Of a DNA stretch of 64,000 bases, positions 1-7,528 are shown in pieces (within the stretch, counting starts at the first letter, position 1; each line of letters opens with the position of its first letter). Under the pieces are notes generated by a model that was not told where the DNA came from, did not search any database, and saw nothing but the letters and a program-made list of their open reading frames with translations. Made by a program: the position numbers and the translations under genes. Source of the stretch: Cohnella terricola (GTDB taxonomy: Bacteria > Bacillota > Bacilli > Paenibacillales > Paenibacillaceae); assembly GCF_007786475.1 (NCBI RefSeq), contig NZ_VNJJ01000003.1, positions 352,055 to 416,054 on the forward strand, read 5' to 3'.

Positions 1-426
1 ATAGACCGGAAACCGCAGCGTATCCAACGTTTCGCTTCCGCTCGCACCCTCTGACTGGTAACCGAAATGATCGTTCAGCCATAACATGAATCGGTCGACC
101 GTCGCAGCTCCCGCGCCGAACGTGCGAAGCATTTCGAACGCTTGTTTATACTCTCCTTTATCGGCTGTCTCTCGTGCCTTCTCTATCAAAAAAGGTTCCT
201 TTTCCACCAAGAAAACGATCCGCGAAACATTGCCCCGACCTCTCCCGGAATGCCACTCGATCCATTTTTCTTCCGTCAGCCGCTTGATAATCATTTTGGC
301 GTTGCGAGCGGTGCAAAATAATAGCTTCGAGATTTCTTCCGTCGTCGTTTCGATCTGTACGCCGATTTCGGTTTGATTGCCTATAGTGTTTAATAACATT
401 AAATATCTTTCAACCGACGTCGACAA
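1..426 (-). CDS. SgrR-like HTH regulator, N-terminal part (gene runs off the window start)
   Basis: The first 142 codons of a leftward gene are present and stay open to base 1, so the 3' part lies outside the window. The start is TTG at 426, chosen because AAGGAG lies at 435-440 with 8 bases between. The protein begins STSVERYLMLLNTIG and then has a winged-helix-like stretch with TTEEISKLLFCTARNAKMII, followed by RLTEEKWIEWHSGRGRGNVS. This layout matches the SgrR family, in which an N-terminal DNA-binding domain is followed by a periplasmic-binding-protein-like domain that senses a solute. In Paenibacillus-type genomes such proteins are usually ~550-600 aa. The C-terminal domain cannot be checked here, so the family call is from pattern memory only. 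Confidence 0.6.
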   Translation of the reverse strand, partial: MSTSVERYLMLLNTIGNQTEIGVQIETTTEEISKLLFCTARNAKMIIKRLTEEKWIEWHSGRGRGNVSRIVFLVEKEPFLIEKARETADKGEYKQAFEMLRTFGAGAATVDRFMLWLNDHFGYQSEGASGSETLDTLRFPVY

Positions 427-558
427 TGCTTTCACTCCTTCGCATAATCGGCTGTTACGTTCAAAAGGGGAAATGGAATATAAAAACCGTTCACTTTTTT
501 TCCTCTTTTTCATTCAGCATAATAAATACCAGAAGAGTTAGCAAGGAGTGGATAACAA

Positions 559-723
559 ATGCTGAATCATTATCATGACATGAGGAATTTATCGAAATCG
601 CGCCAAGTGGAATGGGAACGGCTGATACAGGATACGGCACGGAAACGAGAGTATACGAAAGAAAAGCGCGAAAGCCGGAATCGGCCGCCATCTAGCAGTG
701 ATGTTCGGCGAATGCTTAGTTAA
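559..723 (+). CDS. small hypothetical protein, 54 aa
   Basis: A short rightward ORF beginning MLNHYHDMRNLSKSRQVEWE and ending SSDVRRMLS. AAGGAG at 543-548 sits 10 bases before the ATG, which supports translation. The protein is hydrophilic and charged (many R, E and K), with no membrane segment or Cys. It reads divergently from the SgrR-like gene on its left and converges on the lipoprotein gene on its right, so it is monocistronic. I do not recognise a family. Confidence 0.5.
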   Translation: MLNHYHDMRNLSKSRQVEWERLIQDTARKREYTKEKRESRNRPPSSSDVRRMLS

Positions 724-766
724 AAGATAAGCTGAAACAACAATTGCTGCATGCCATCTCAATCAA

Positions 767-1594
767 TTACTCCGTAACTATTACGTATGTTCCTATGCTT
801 CCGCTGCCGATGACGTCTTCGAAACCTTCAAACGGTACGCCTGTAATATTGATCTCATACTCCCCCGCCGGATATTTCTTAGAATCTAAAATTCCCATTA
901 TTTCATAGTCGCCATGATCGACTGCTACTGCGGCGCTTTTCCATACAACTTCATCCTTAAGGGAAAGCGTCGCAACCATTTTCTCCATTAAAGAACCGTG
1001 TCCCTGAATTTGAAACGTCTCGTTCAGACGGATCAACTCCGGAAACCGAAAAGGTGTTACCCCCGGCATCCACGACTTATAGTCGTTCTGTACGAACTCG
1101 AACAACGGTTCGGAATCGGCGAACGTTTCATTTCCATCTGAATCGCTAATCCATACTTTCCCCTCGACGGCTCTGCATTCCGCACCCGTATTTACGTACG
1201 TGCAATTCCAAGCTGGGCGAACCTCCTGAATCGTGCGGTTCTCATACACGATCTCGATCGCCATGCTCCGCTCATGAAGCGGCGGCGTCAATCCTTGTCC
1301 GTCGATGTTCTTTGCTTGGTCAATCCATTCGAGCAACCGCGACGCCAATTCTGGATTCTGATCCGCATACGCCGTATTCACGGTTTGCGAAGGTATCGGC
1401 GGGGACATGTAGATCCATTTCACCTGCCTGGTCGCCGTCCCGTCAGCCGCCTTCTCGAGTTTCGCCCCCTCCGCTATCGTCTGTTCGCCGCTGCTCCCCT
1501 TTATATCGCAAGAGACAATCAACGTGCAAGCCGCCAGTACTAGTACCGGCAACAGCAATAGCACCCGCGCTTGTATCCACACCGAATTTCCCAC
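767..1594 (-). CDS. putative lipoprotein of unknown function
   Basis: Leftward ORF of 275 codons from GTG at 1594, which has GGAGG 8 bases upstream. A longer in-frame reading from 1615 lacks an RBS. The N-terminus has a hydrophobic run (VLLLLPVLVLAAC, then TLIVSC), and either Cys could be the lipobox cysteine, so the product is probably anchored outside the membrane. The mature part is acidic and beta-rich with a central pair of Cys (NCTYVNTGAEC). I recognise no catalytic motif. The last ~110 residues (from about FRFPELIRLNETFQIQG) look like an Ig-like beta-sandwich ending in a YEINITG strand. The gene stands alone. Confidence 0.6.
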   Translation of the reverse strand: MGNSVWIQARVLLLLPVLVLAACTLIVSCDIKGSSGEQTIAEGAKLEKAADGTATRQVKWIYMSPPIPSQTVNTAYADQNPELASRLLEWIDQAKNIDGQGLTPPLHERSMAIEIVYENRTIQEVRPAWNCTYVNTGAECRAVEGKVWISDSDGNETFADSEPLFEFVQNDYKSWMPGVTPFRFPELIRLNETFQIQGHGSLMEKMVATLSLKDEVVWKSAAVAVDHGDYEIMGILDSKKYPAGEYEINITGVPFEGFEDVIGSGSIGTYVIVTE

Positions 1595-1728
1595 CCCCAA
1601 CACCTCCGGAACCACTTCCCTCGTCTGACTTCTAAATGTATAAACGGATTTATTTCCAAAATGTTACCGAATTCACCAGCCTAATCCTCCCGAATAGTAT
1701 CATCTATGAATGAGCTCCTCCTTTCGAT

Positions 1729-1970
1729 CCTCTTCGTCAGTATCCCCTCCGCTCAGTAGCGCTCCTCTGTATCTGCCATTGACGGCGTCCGCCCTTCAAT
1801 CCCCTCCGTCGGTATCCCCAACACTCAGTACCGCTACTCTGTTTCTGCCATTAACTCCATCCACTTTTTCAATCCCCTACGTCATTATCCCCTCCGCTCA
1901 GTTCTGCCCCTGTTTCTTCCACAGACCCATCCTCCTCTTAATTTCCTCTGTCGGTATCCCCTTCGTTCAG
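1729..1970 (-). repeat. left array: four degenerate ~70-bp repeat units, minus orientation
   Basis: Four copies of a ~26-bp core, reading on the minus strand CTGAGCGgAGGGGATAcyGA followed by a short GAGG-type end, end at about 1755, 1828, 1901 and 1970, spaced 73, 73 and 69 bases. The linkers between cores are only loosely alike. The same core recurs in plus orientation to the right of the transposase gene. The stretch 1616-2093 holds no other gene I can support. Confidence 0.75.
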
Positions 1971-2015
1971 AACGTCGACTTTTCAGGTTTTTTTATCAAA
2001 TTGTCCATTTTTATC

Positions 2016-2064
2016 TTTTGATAGGAACGTATGTTTGGTATAATGAAATAAGAACAAATGTTCC
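2016..2064 (+). promoter_or_regulatory. promoter of the transposase-like gene with two LexA (SOS) boxes
   Basis: The -10 TATAAT is at 2039-2044. A weak -35 (TTTTGA, 2016-2021) is 17 bases upstream. Box 1, GGAACGTATGTTTG (2024-2037), lies in the spacer. Box 2, AGAACAAATGTTCC (2051-2064), lies just downstream of the -10. Both fit the B. subtilis-type LexA pattern GAAC-N4-GTTY; the second is a full GAAC/GTTC palindrome. Box-to-box offset is 27 bases. The placement predicts repression by LexA and induction by DNA damage. Confidence 0.7.
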
Positions 2065-2093
2065 TTTTTTTTACGCCGAAAGGAGTTTTCTCC

Positions 2094-3017
2094 ATGAATT
2101 TGCTCGGTTCCGATGAAAAATATAATTCGTTTTGCGCACAATTTACTCGGGAAGAAGACTGCTTTGGCATCTTGTTCAATCTAAAATGGCCGGAAGGTTT
2201 TCGTTGCCCGCACTGCCGGCACACCCATTTTTATCTCATTTCCACACGCAGATTGCCTCTCTACGAATGCCGTTCTTGCCGCTCTCAAACTTCTCTTATC
2301 GTAGGTACGATTATGGAGGGCAGCCGCACGCCATTGCATCTTTGGTTTCAAGCGATTTACCTCCATACGCAGCCTTTTGGCGTGAATGCGGTTCAGCTTG
2401 CCGAGGCCATCGGCGTTACCTACAAGACCGCTTGGCTGATCGGACATAAAATTCGGCACGCAATGGTTCAAGCCGAGTCGAAAAGACTCCTCACGGGCAT
2501 CGTACGCATCTCCGATACGGTTTACAGCCGTCGCTATACTGGGTCTTTTGAATGGCATAGGCAAGAACAACCGCTTCTAATCGGCGCCTCCGGCAACGAG
2601 AACGAGCAACTGAAGCCCATCATCGTTAAACTCCAATCCAAAACGCCGCTGAAGAACAACTACGACTTTCCCGATCCGTTTCCATTTATTCGCGATCATG
2701 TAGACCCGCAATCCGCGCCTCAAACCATTATTACTAGAAGGTATGGTAAAAATAGAAACAATGCGCTAGCTAGCATGGGCCACAAAGTCACCTGGTGGAT
2801 CGCCAGAGTGTACCGCGGTATTGGGCCGAAGCATCTACAACGCTACCTAGACCAGTTTTGTTATGTGTACAATCGAATTTCGAGCACTCTATTCGAACAA
2901 CTGATTTCGGATTGCACCATATCCAAGCGTATTACTTATTCGGCTCTGACCCAATCTTCTGCACGATCCATCCGACCAACTCGCGTTGCACGCACAGCCG
3001 TTCCAGTGGTTAGTTAA
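2094..3017 (+). CDS. degenerate IS1595-type transposase-derived protein, probably domesticated
   Basis: 307 aa from ATG 2094, with AAGGAG 8 bases upstream; an in-frame start at 2058 lies inside LexA box 2 and is unlikely. Residues 38-62 form an IS1595-type zinc ribbon (CPHC at 38-41, CRSC at 59-62). The next part also fits that family (TIMEGSRTPLHLWFQAIYL, then GVTYKTAWLIGHKIRHAM), as does the C-terminal GIGPKHLQRYLDQFCYVYNR. In the catalytic domain, however, the usual V-D-E-T-Y block reads RISDTVY (residues 138-144), so the first Asp aligns with Ser140. The usual T-D-G block reads TRR (214-216). Both metal-binding aspartates therefore seem to be lost although the reading frame is intact. A basic tail rich in R, S and T follows residue 285. 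The alignment is by eye, and D141 might substitute for the first Asp. Confidence 0.75.
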   Translation: MNLLGSDEKYNSFCAQFTREEDCFGILFNLKWPEGFRCPHCRHTHFYLISTRRLPLYECRSCRSQTSLIVGTIMEGSRTPLHLWFQAIYLHTQPFGVNAVQLAEAIGVTYKTAWLIGHKIRHAMVQAESKRLLTGIVRISDTVYSRRYTGSFEWHRQEQPLLIGASGNENEQLKPIIVKLQSKTPLKNNYDFPDPFPFIRDHVDPQSAPQTIITRRYGKNRNNALASMGHKVTWWIARVYRGIGPKHLQRYLDQFCYVYNRISSTLFEQLISDCTISKRITYSALTQSSARSIRPTRVARTAVPVVS

Positions 3018-3057
3018 GCTTTTGTATTATTAATTTACTGACTACGATCTACTTTAT

Positions 3058-3085
3058 TTGACATGGTTATTTCTTGCCATAAGAT
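3058..3085 (+). promoter_or_regulatory. possible promoter reading into the right repeat array
   Basis: TTGACA at 3058-3063, a 16-base spacer, and TAAGAT at 3080-3085 make a good sigma-A-type promoter directed rightward. No ORF with an RBS follows before 3665, so any transcript would consist mainly of the ~70-bp repeats. Found by eye; no transcription evidence. Confidence 0.4.
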
Positions 3086-3172
3086 TTACCCGATCTTAAC
3101 GTTGAAGTCTCACAGAGTTTCTTTGCATGATTTGGTCTTTTCATGAGGGCATTCCATGCATTCTTTTTACCT

Positions 3173-3665
3173 GAGTAATCGGGATACCTGGAAGCGAAAT
3201 AGAGACGAGGTTAAGGTGAAGTAAAATCGAACTAAAGGCAGAAGTGACTACGAAGGAAAGAGATACATTCTGGCAGCTACTTTTTCTGAGTGAATGGGAT
3301 ACCGGCAGAGAGAAGGAAGCAGTGCATAGCGCAATACGTATAGTTCGCCTGAACGAAGGGGATGCCGGCAAAGGGATAGAAAATGGTGCATAGCACACAA
3401 TGATCGTACTCTTTCGCCTGAGCTAAGGGGATACCTACAGAGGGTTAGAGATTTGAGGAACCGTTCACGATGAACGTGTTTCATTCTCCTGAGCGAAGGC
3501 GTTGCCGACAGAGTGAAATTGGGCTGGTAGTGCGTGAGAGTGTAGTTGTGCTGCTGATCTACTCATTTCTGAGCGGCGGGGATAGCGTCAGAGGAATAAA
3601 GTGGAGTTGCTATTGTGGCGCGACGGAATGGTTCACATCTGAGTGACGGGGATAGCGAGCCCAGA
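3173..3665 (+). repeat. right array: seven degenerate ~70-bp repeat units, plus orientation
   Basis: Seven copies of the core CTGAGcGAaGGGGATAcCGa plus a CAGAGg-like end start at about 3173, 3286, 3349, 3418, 3489, 3569 and 3639. Intervals are 113, 63, 69, 71, 80 and 70 bases; the first gap probably hides a decayed unit. The core is the inverse of that in 1729-1970, so the transposase gene sits between opposed arrays. Short minus-strand ORFs here follow the repeat and are not credible genes. The stretch 3018-3713 otherwise holds only the possible promoter at 3058. Confidence 0.75.
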
Positions 3666-3713
3666 GCCAATGAGTTAATCGGGTAGGCTCACTTGCCGCT
3701 TGGAGCCGCTAGT

Positions 3714-4421
3714 TCAGATGTATTTGGTCAGGATATTCTCGACGTGTTGGAGGTGCTGTTTCATGGTTTGGGCGGCGAGATCGGAATCTTGGCGGAGCAC
3801 GGCGTCGAAGATGGCTGAGTGCTCGAGATAGAGACGTTCGGCGACTTGCCGGTTGGCGTATATCTCGACTCTGCGTACTTCCCGGATCGCCGTCTCTAGC
3901 TGATTAGCAATCGATTCGAACAGGCGGACCATGATGGAGTTATGAGTAGCCTTCGCCAATGTGAGATGGAAAAGGAGGTCCGTGCGCTCCCCTTCCAAGT
4001 CGTGGCCAATGGAATTCTCCATCGCTTCGATCAACGTCCGAATCTCTGCAAGATCTGCTTCCGTCCGTTTCGCGGCGGCAACGGCGGCATTGGACACTTC
4101 AAGCGACTGCCTCGCTTCGAGCAGTTCCAGTAGCACGCTCCGATTCATACGGATGGAGTCCAATTCGGGCACTACGATCTCCGTCGGCACATTATGGATG
4201 ACCCGGCAACCGCCGCCTTGACGAATCTCGATGAGGCCCATCGCCTTCAGAGCGCTAAGCGCTTCTCGGGTCGTAGACCGCCCTACTCCGAACGATTCGG
4301 ACATTTCCTTCGTGGACGGAAGTTTGTCGCCGACTTTCAGCTTGCCGTCCAGAATCATCCGCATCAGTTGGTCTTTGATTTCCTCATAGTGGTTTCGTTT
4401 CGTTAACCGAGTCATTTCCAT
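3714..4421 (-). CDS. lutR: GntR/FadR-family regulator, probable regulator of lactate use
   Basis: 235 aa from ATG 4421, preceded by GGAGG with an 11-base gap; the upstream in-frame TTG at 4439 overlaps that RBS. The N-terminal winged helix (NHYEEIKDQLMRMILDG, GVGRSTTREALSALKAMGLI) is typical of GntR. The C-terminal ~150 residues are an all-helical FCD ligand domain with the expected metal-binding His and Asp (DLLFHLTLAKATHN, HSAIFDAVL, MKQHLQHVEN). It is the last gene of the lutA-lutB-lutC unit, starting within 20 bases of the lutC stop. It most likely binds L-lactate and represses the operon through the TTGTCTGATAA palindrome at 7451-7461. Position and family make LutR/LldR the best call; the ligand is inferred. 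Confidence 0.8.
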   Translation of the reverse strand: MEMTRLTKRNHYEEIKDQLMRMILDGKLKVGDKLPSTKEMSESFGVGRSTTREALSALKAMGLIEIRQGGGCRVIHNVPTEIVVPELDSIRMNRSVLLELLEARQSLEVSNAAVAAAKRTEADLAEIRTLIEAMENSIGHDLEGERTDLLFHLTLAKATHNSIMVRLFESIANQLETAIREVRRVEIYANRQVAERLYLEHSAIFDAVLRQDSDLAAQTMKQHLQHVENILTKYI

Positions 4422-4440
4422 AAACGATGAATCCTCCAAA

Positions 4441-5172
4441 TTAACCGACGATTAGGGCGTACACGACACCGGGGCCATGTACACCGATCGTCAAGTCGTT
4501 CTCAATGTCTGATGATCGGCTAGGTCCGGAAATGAAATGGATACCTGCCGGCAAGTTAGCGCGACCGCTCTCATCGAATTGTACCATCACCTCTCCGAGT
4601 CTTGTCTTGATACGCTCGACCGGGATAATGGCTATCAGGACGGTCGGCAGCAGGCTGACAGAACGTCCTTTGTCCTTGGACGAAAGCACGACCATCGAAC
4701 TCGTATAGGCCGCCGCGTAATCGACCATGACGACGCCGATATCGGCTTCCGCGGAACGCGCCTTCCAATGCTGCTCGGGATCGGTGTTCCACACCGAAAT
4801 TCGCGCGTCGGGAAGTTCATCCTCTAAATTCAAACCCGCAAGTTCCGGTTCGTTCTGGCGAACGATGTATTTCGCGCTTAGTTCGTTGGCTTTGTCCGTT
4901 ATGAAGCCGCGAACTTCTTCCATCGTCTCGAGCCGTTGGACATGTCCTCCAACGCTGACGAAGTTATCCGTAAACCGGTTGATGCGTTCCTGTTCGTTCC
5001 ACTCGTATGCGTTCCAGAAATCGGGGGAACCACGAAACGGATGTGGAGGAGCATCGTCGACCATCGGTCGTCTTAGCTTGGAGGAGATGCCGCCGATAAA
5101 AGTTTTCTGCTTCGCGCGAGATTTTTCTTCCATCTCGCGCAACCATTCTTCATGCGTTTTAGTTGTGTCCAT
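4441..5172 (-). CDS. lutC: L-lactate utilization protein C
   Basis: 243 aa. ATG 5172 has GGAGG exactly 8 bases upstream, better than ATG 5178 or the longer frame to 5211. The gene overlaps the lutB stop by 14 bases, implying translational coupling. The sequence carries the LUD/YkgG-type fold: an N-terminal helical part (HEEWLREMEEK), SVWNTDPEQHWKARSAEADIGVVMVDYAAAYTSSMVVLSS, and the C-terminal HFISGPSRSSDIENDLTIGVHGPG motif. LutC is the soluble third part of the iron-sulfur LutABC L-lactate dehydrogenase that produces pyruvate. Length agrees with B. subtilis LutC (~240 aa). Confidence 0.92.
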   Translation of the reverse strand: MDTTKTHEEWLREMEEKSRAKQKTFIGGISSKLRRPMVDDAPPHPFRGSPDFWNAYEWNEQERINRFTDNFVSVGGHVQRLETMEEVRGFITDKANELSAKYIVRQNEPELAGLNLEDELPDARISVWNTDPEQHWKARSAEADIGVVMVDYAAAYTSSMVVLSSKDKGRSVSLLPTVLIAIIPVERIKTRLGEVMVQFDESGRANLPAGIHFISGPSRSSDIENDLTIGVHGPGVVYALIVG

Positions 5173-6688
5173 GTCCATGCCCTCCGCCTTTCGCGCGATC
5201 TTTGATCGCATGCTCCATCCGCTTCTTGATGTCTGGAGACATCTCTTGTAAGCCGTTTCGGATTTCGGCGTCCAGCGTTCCCCATTGCTGACGGAACGAC
5301 TTTTTCGGCAGCGTCGGTGTGACCCTGTACGTATTCCAGCCCGCCAAAGGTCCGACTTTCAAACGGATTTCGCCGCCCCGCGAGATGAATTTCTGACCGA
5401 TCTTGCCGAGTTTGATCACTGTATTAAACCGTCCAGACTTCGACAACAGCGTCGCGAACCCTTTCATTCCGGCGTTTTCAATCTTGTTGCCGTAGCCCGC
5501 CTCGACTTTGCGTCTTCTTAGATAGACGAGCATATCGTGCAACGGTATTTTGACCGGGCAGGCTTCATAACAAGCTCCGCATAGACTGGACGCGTTGGCG
5601 ATATCGTCCCATTCGGCGATGTTCTTCTGCAGGGATGGCGTCAAGACGGCGCCGATCGGACCGCTGTAAGTTCCGCCATAAGCGTGGCCCCCAATGTGAC
5701 GATAGACCGGGCACGCATTGAGGCAAGCGCCGCAACGGATACAGTTGAGCAGCTCTTGGAATTCCGGATCGCCGAGTTGAAGCGAGCGTCCGTTATCGAC
5801 GATGATAATATGCATTTCATCCGGGCCGTCGGCATCCTCTGCCCGGCGCGGACCTGTAATACCCGACATATACATCGTCAGCTTCTGGCCAGTTGCCGAC
5901 CGCGGAAGCAGCGTCGCCATCACTTCAAGGTCCGCCCAAGAAGGAATGATCCGTTCCATGCCCATAAGCGTAATTTGGGTCTTCGGCAACGTCGTTACCA
6001 TACGCGCATTGCCTTCGTTCTCGAACAGCACCATCGAGCCGGTCTCGGCAATCGCGAAGTTGCAACCGGTCATGCCGATGTCGGCTTCGAGAAACTTGGC
6101 GCGTAGTCTTCTACGGACGTATCCGGCCAAAATCTTCGTATCCGCTTCAAGTTTCTCTCCCGCATCCTCGGAGAGGAGATCCGCGATCTGAAAACGATTC
6201 TTATGGATCGCAGGAATGATAATATGCGACGGGACTTCCCCAGCCAATTGAATAATGTATTCGCCCAAATCCGTCTCGATCGCTTCAACGCCGATTGATT
6301 CGAGTGCGTGATTTAGATGAAGTTCTTCCGAAACCATCGATTTTGATTTGACGACGGATTTGGCGCTTTTCCTCTCCGCGATCGAAAGAGAAATATCCAC
6401 CGCTTCCTGCGCGGTTTCCGCGAAGTGAACATGAACACCGTTCGCGCGGGCGTTCTCGACGAACATGTTCAAATAATAATCGAGATGAGCGATCGTGTGA
6501 AGCCGGATTTGCCTGCCCCGCTCGCGCCACTCTTCCCAGTTGCCGTGTTCTTCCATTGCCTTCAGCTTGCCGTTCTTTAGCCTTTCCGTCGTGAACTTGA
6601 CGGCTTTACGCAGAAATTCGTTGTTAAGCGCCAGGTCCGCGCGTTCCTTCACCGTCGCTCCTCCGGCTGTACCAGGTCCATGGCTCAT
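5159..6688 (-). CDS. lutB: L-lactate utilization iron-sulfur protein B
   Basis: 509 aa from ATG 6688 (GGGAG 9 bases upstream), starting right after the lutA stop at 6690. The N-terminal ~300 residues are the LUD domain (GCNFAIAETGSMVLFENEGN). Two ferredoxin-type [4Fe-4S] motifs follow: CIRCGACLNACP at 316-327 and CGACYEACP at 370-378. A C-terminal segment of ~120 residues is typical of LutB/YkgF. It ends in a short His-Gly-rich tail (GHGHGHN), which is unusual and may bind metal. It is expected to pass electrons from lactate within the LutABC complex. About 30 residues longer than B. subtilis LutB, mainly at the ends. Confidence 0.93.
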   Translation of the reverse strand: MSHGPGTAGGATVKERADLALNNEFLRKAVKFTTERLKNGKLKAMEEHGNWEEWRERGRQIRLHTIAHLDYYLNMFVENARANGVHVHFAETAQEAVDISLSIAERKSAKSVVKSKSMVSEELHLNHALESIGVEAIETDLGEYIIQLAGEVPSHIIIPAIHKNRFQIADLLSEDAGEKLEADTKILAGYVRRRLRAKFLEADIGMTGCNFAIAETGSMVLFENEGNARMVTTLPKTQITLMGMERIIPSWADLEVMATLLPRSATGQKLTMYMSGITGPRRAEDADGPDEMHIIIVDNGRSLQLGDPEFQELLNCIRCGACLNACPVYRHIGGHAYGGTYSGPIGAVLTPSLQKNIAEWDDIANASSLCGACYEACPVKIPLHDMLVYLRRRKVEAGYGNKIENAGMKGFATLLSKSGRFNTVIKLGKIGQKFISRGGEIRLKVGPLAGWNTYRVTPTLPKKSFRQQWGTLDAEIRNGLQEMSPDIKKRMEHAIKDRAKGGGHGHGHN

Positions 6689-6689
6689 C

Positions 6690-7412
6690 CTACTTCACTC
6701 CCTCGTATAGAAGCTCCGCCAAGTGCATCACTCGGACTGGTTCGTTGCGATAACGCAAATTGCCCCCGATATTCATCAGGCAGGCCATATCGAGTCCGAC
6801 CAATACTTCCGCTTCCGTTTCTTTGACATGGTCGCTCTTTTCAGTAACCATCGCGCCAGAAATGTCGGACATCTTAACGGCGAACGTACCGCCGAACCCG
6901 CAGCAATCTTCCGCATGCGGCAGCGGAACGAATTCGAGCCCTTTTACTTTGCTCATCAGCGCCATCGGTTCTTCTTTCACGCCTAGCAATCGGCTACCGT
7001 GGCAAGACGGATGATAAGTCACCTTATGCGGGAATGACGCGCCGACATCCGTAACGCCTAGCACGTTTACAAGAAACTGCGTGAATTCGAAAGATTTGCT
7101 TTGCAGTGCAAGCGCTCTCTCCAGCATTGCCGGATCATCTTCGAACAGCTTGGGGTAGTGATGGATCATTCCCGTACACGACCCGGACGGAGAGATCACG
7201 AAATCGCTATCCTCGAAAGCGTCGATAATCGTCTTCGCGGTCGCCCTCGCTTCTTTCCAGTATCCGCTATTGAACGCCGGTTGTCCGCAACATGTCTGAA
7301 CGGTCGGAAACTCAAGCGTCACGCCGTATCTCGCGAGCAATCGGACCATCGCTTCCCCGACTCTTGGATAGATGGCATCGCTTAAACAAGTAATGAATAA
7401 GGAGACTTTCAT
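6690..7412 (-). CDS. lutA: L-lactate utilization protein A
   Basis: 240 aa, starting MKVSLFITCL, with an intact pair of CCG cysteine motifs: TCCGQPAFN at 40-48 and DCCGFGGTF at 169-177. These are the cysteine-rich-domain signatures of LutA/YkgE/GlpC-type heterodisulfide-reductase-like subunits that bind iron-sulfur clusters. It is the first gene of the leftward lutABC-lutR operon; the promoter and a candidate operator lie directly upstream. Length is as expected for the family. Confidence 0.93.
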   Translation of the reverse strand: MKVSLFITCLSDAIYPRVGEAMVRLLARYGVTLEFPTVQTCCGQPAFNSGYWKEARATAKTIIDAFEDSDFVISPSGSCTGMIHHYPKLFEDDPAMLERALALQSKSFEFTQFLVNVLGVTDVGASFPHKVTYHPSCHGSRLLGVKEEPMALMSKVKGLEFVPLPHAEDCCGFGGTFAVKMSDISGAMVTEKSDHVKETEAEVLVGLDMACLMNIGGNLRYRNEPVRVMHLAELLYEGVK

Positions 7413-7439
7413 ACCGCACCCCTCTCGAAATATATTCCA

Positions 7440-7469
7440 ATCATATCAGGTTATCAGACAAGTTGCCAA
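7440..7469 (-). promoter_or_regulatory. lut operon promoter with GntR-type operator
   Basis: On the minus strand, TTGGCA (7464-7469) and TATGAT (7440-7445) are 18 bases apart. In the spacer lies TTGTCTGATAA (7451-7461), an odd-centred palindrome of the form TT-n-TC-n-GA-n-AA typical of FCD-type GntR regulators. Its location predicts repression by the LutR encoded at the end of the operon. Confidence 0.6.
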
Positions 7470-7528
7470 TGGAAAATGCCTTCGATCACGCAATGGATGC
7501 GAAGACATTTTCCTAAGAAACGTAATCT

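Noticed and set aside
1710..2021. 103-codon Ser/Pro-rich frame in the left array
   Set aside because: A by-product of the repeat core read on the opposite strand, with no RBS.
2058..2093. Upstream start for the transposase-like protein at 2058
   Set aside because: This codon lies within LexA box 2 and has no RBS; ATG 2094 has AAGGAG at ideal spacing.
3141..3484. Two short minus-strand ORFs in the right repeat array
   Set aside because: They repeat SLPVSHSLR/LCRYPL motifs dictated by the DNA repeat and lack ribosome binding sites.
3420..3485. GAACGTGTTTC as a further LexA box
   Set aside because: The two half sites are three bases apart instead of four, and no promoter accompanies it.
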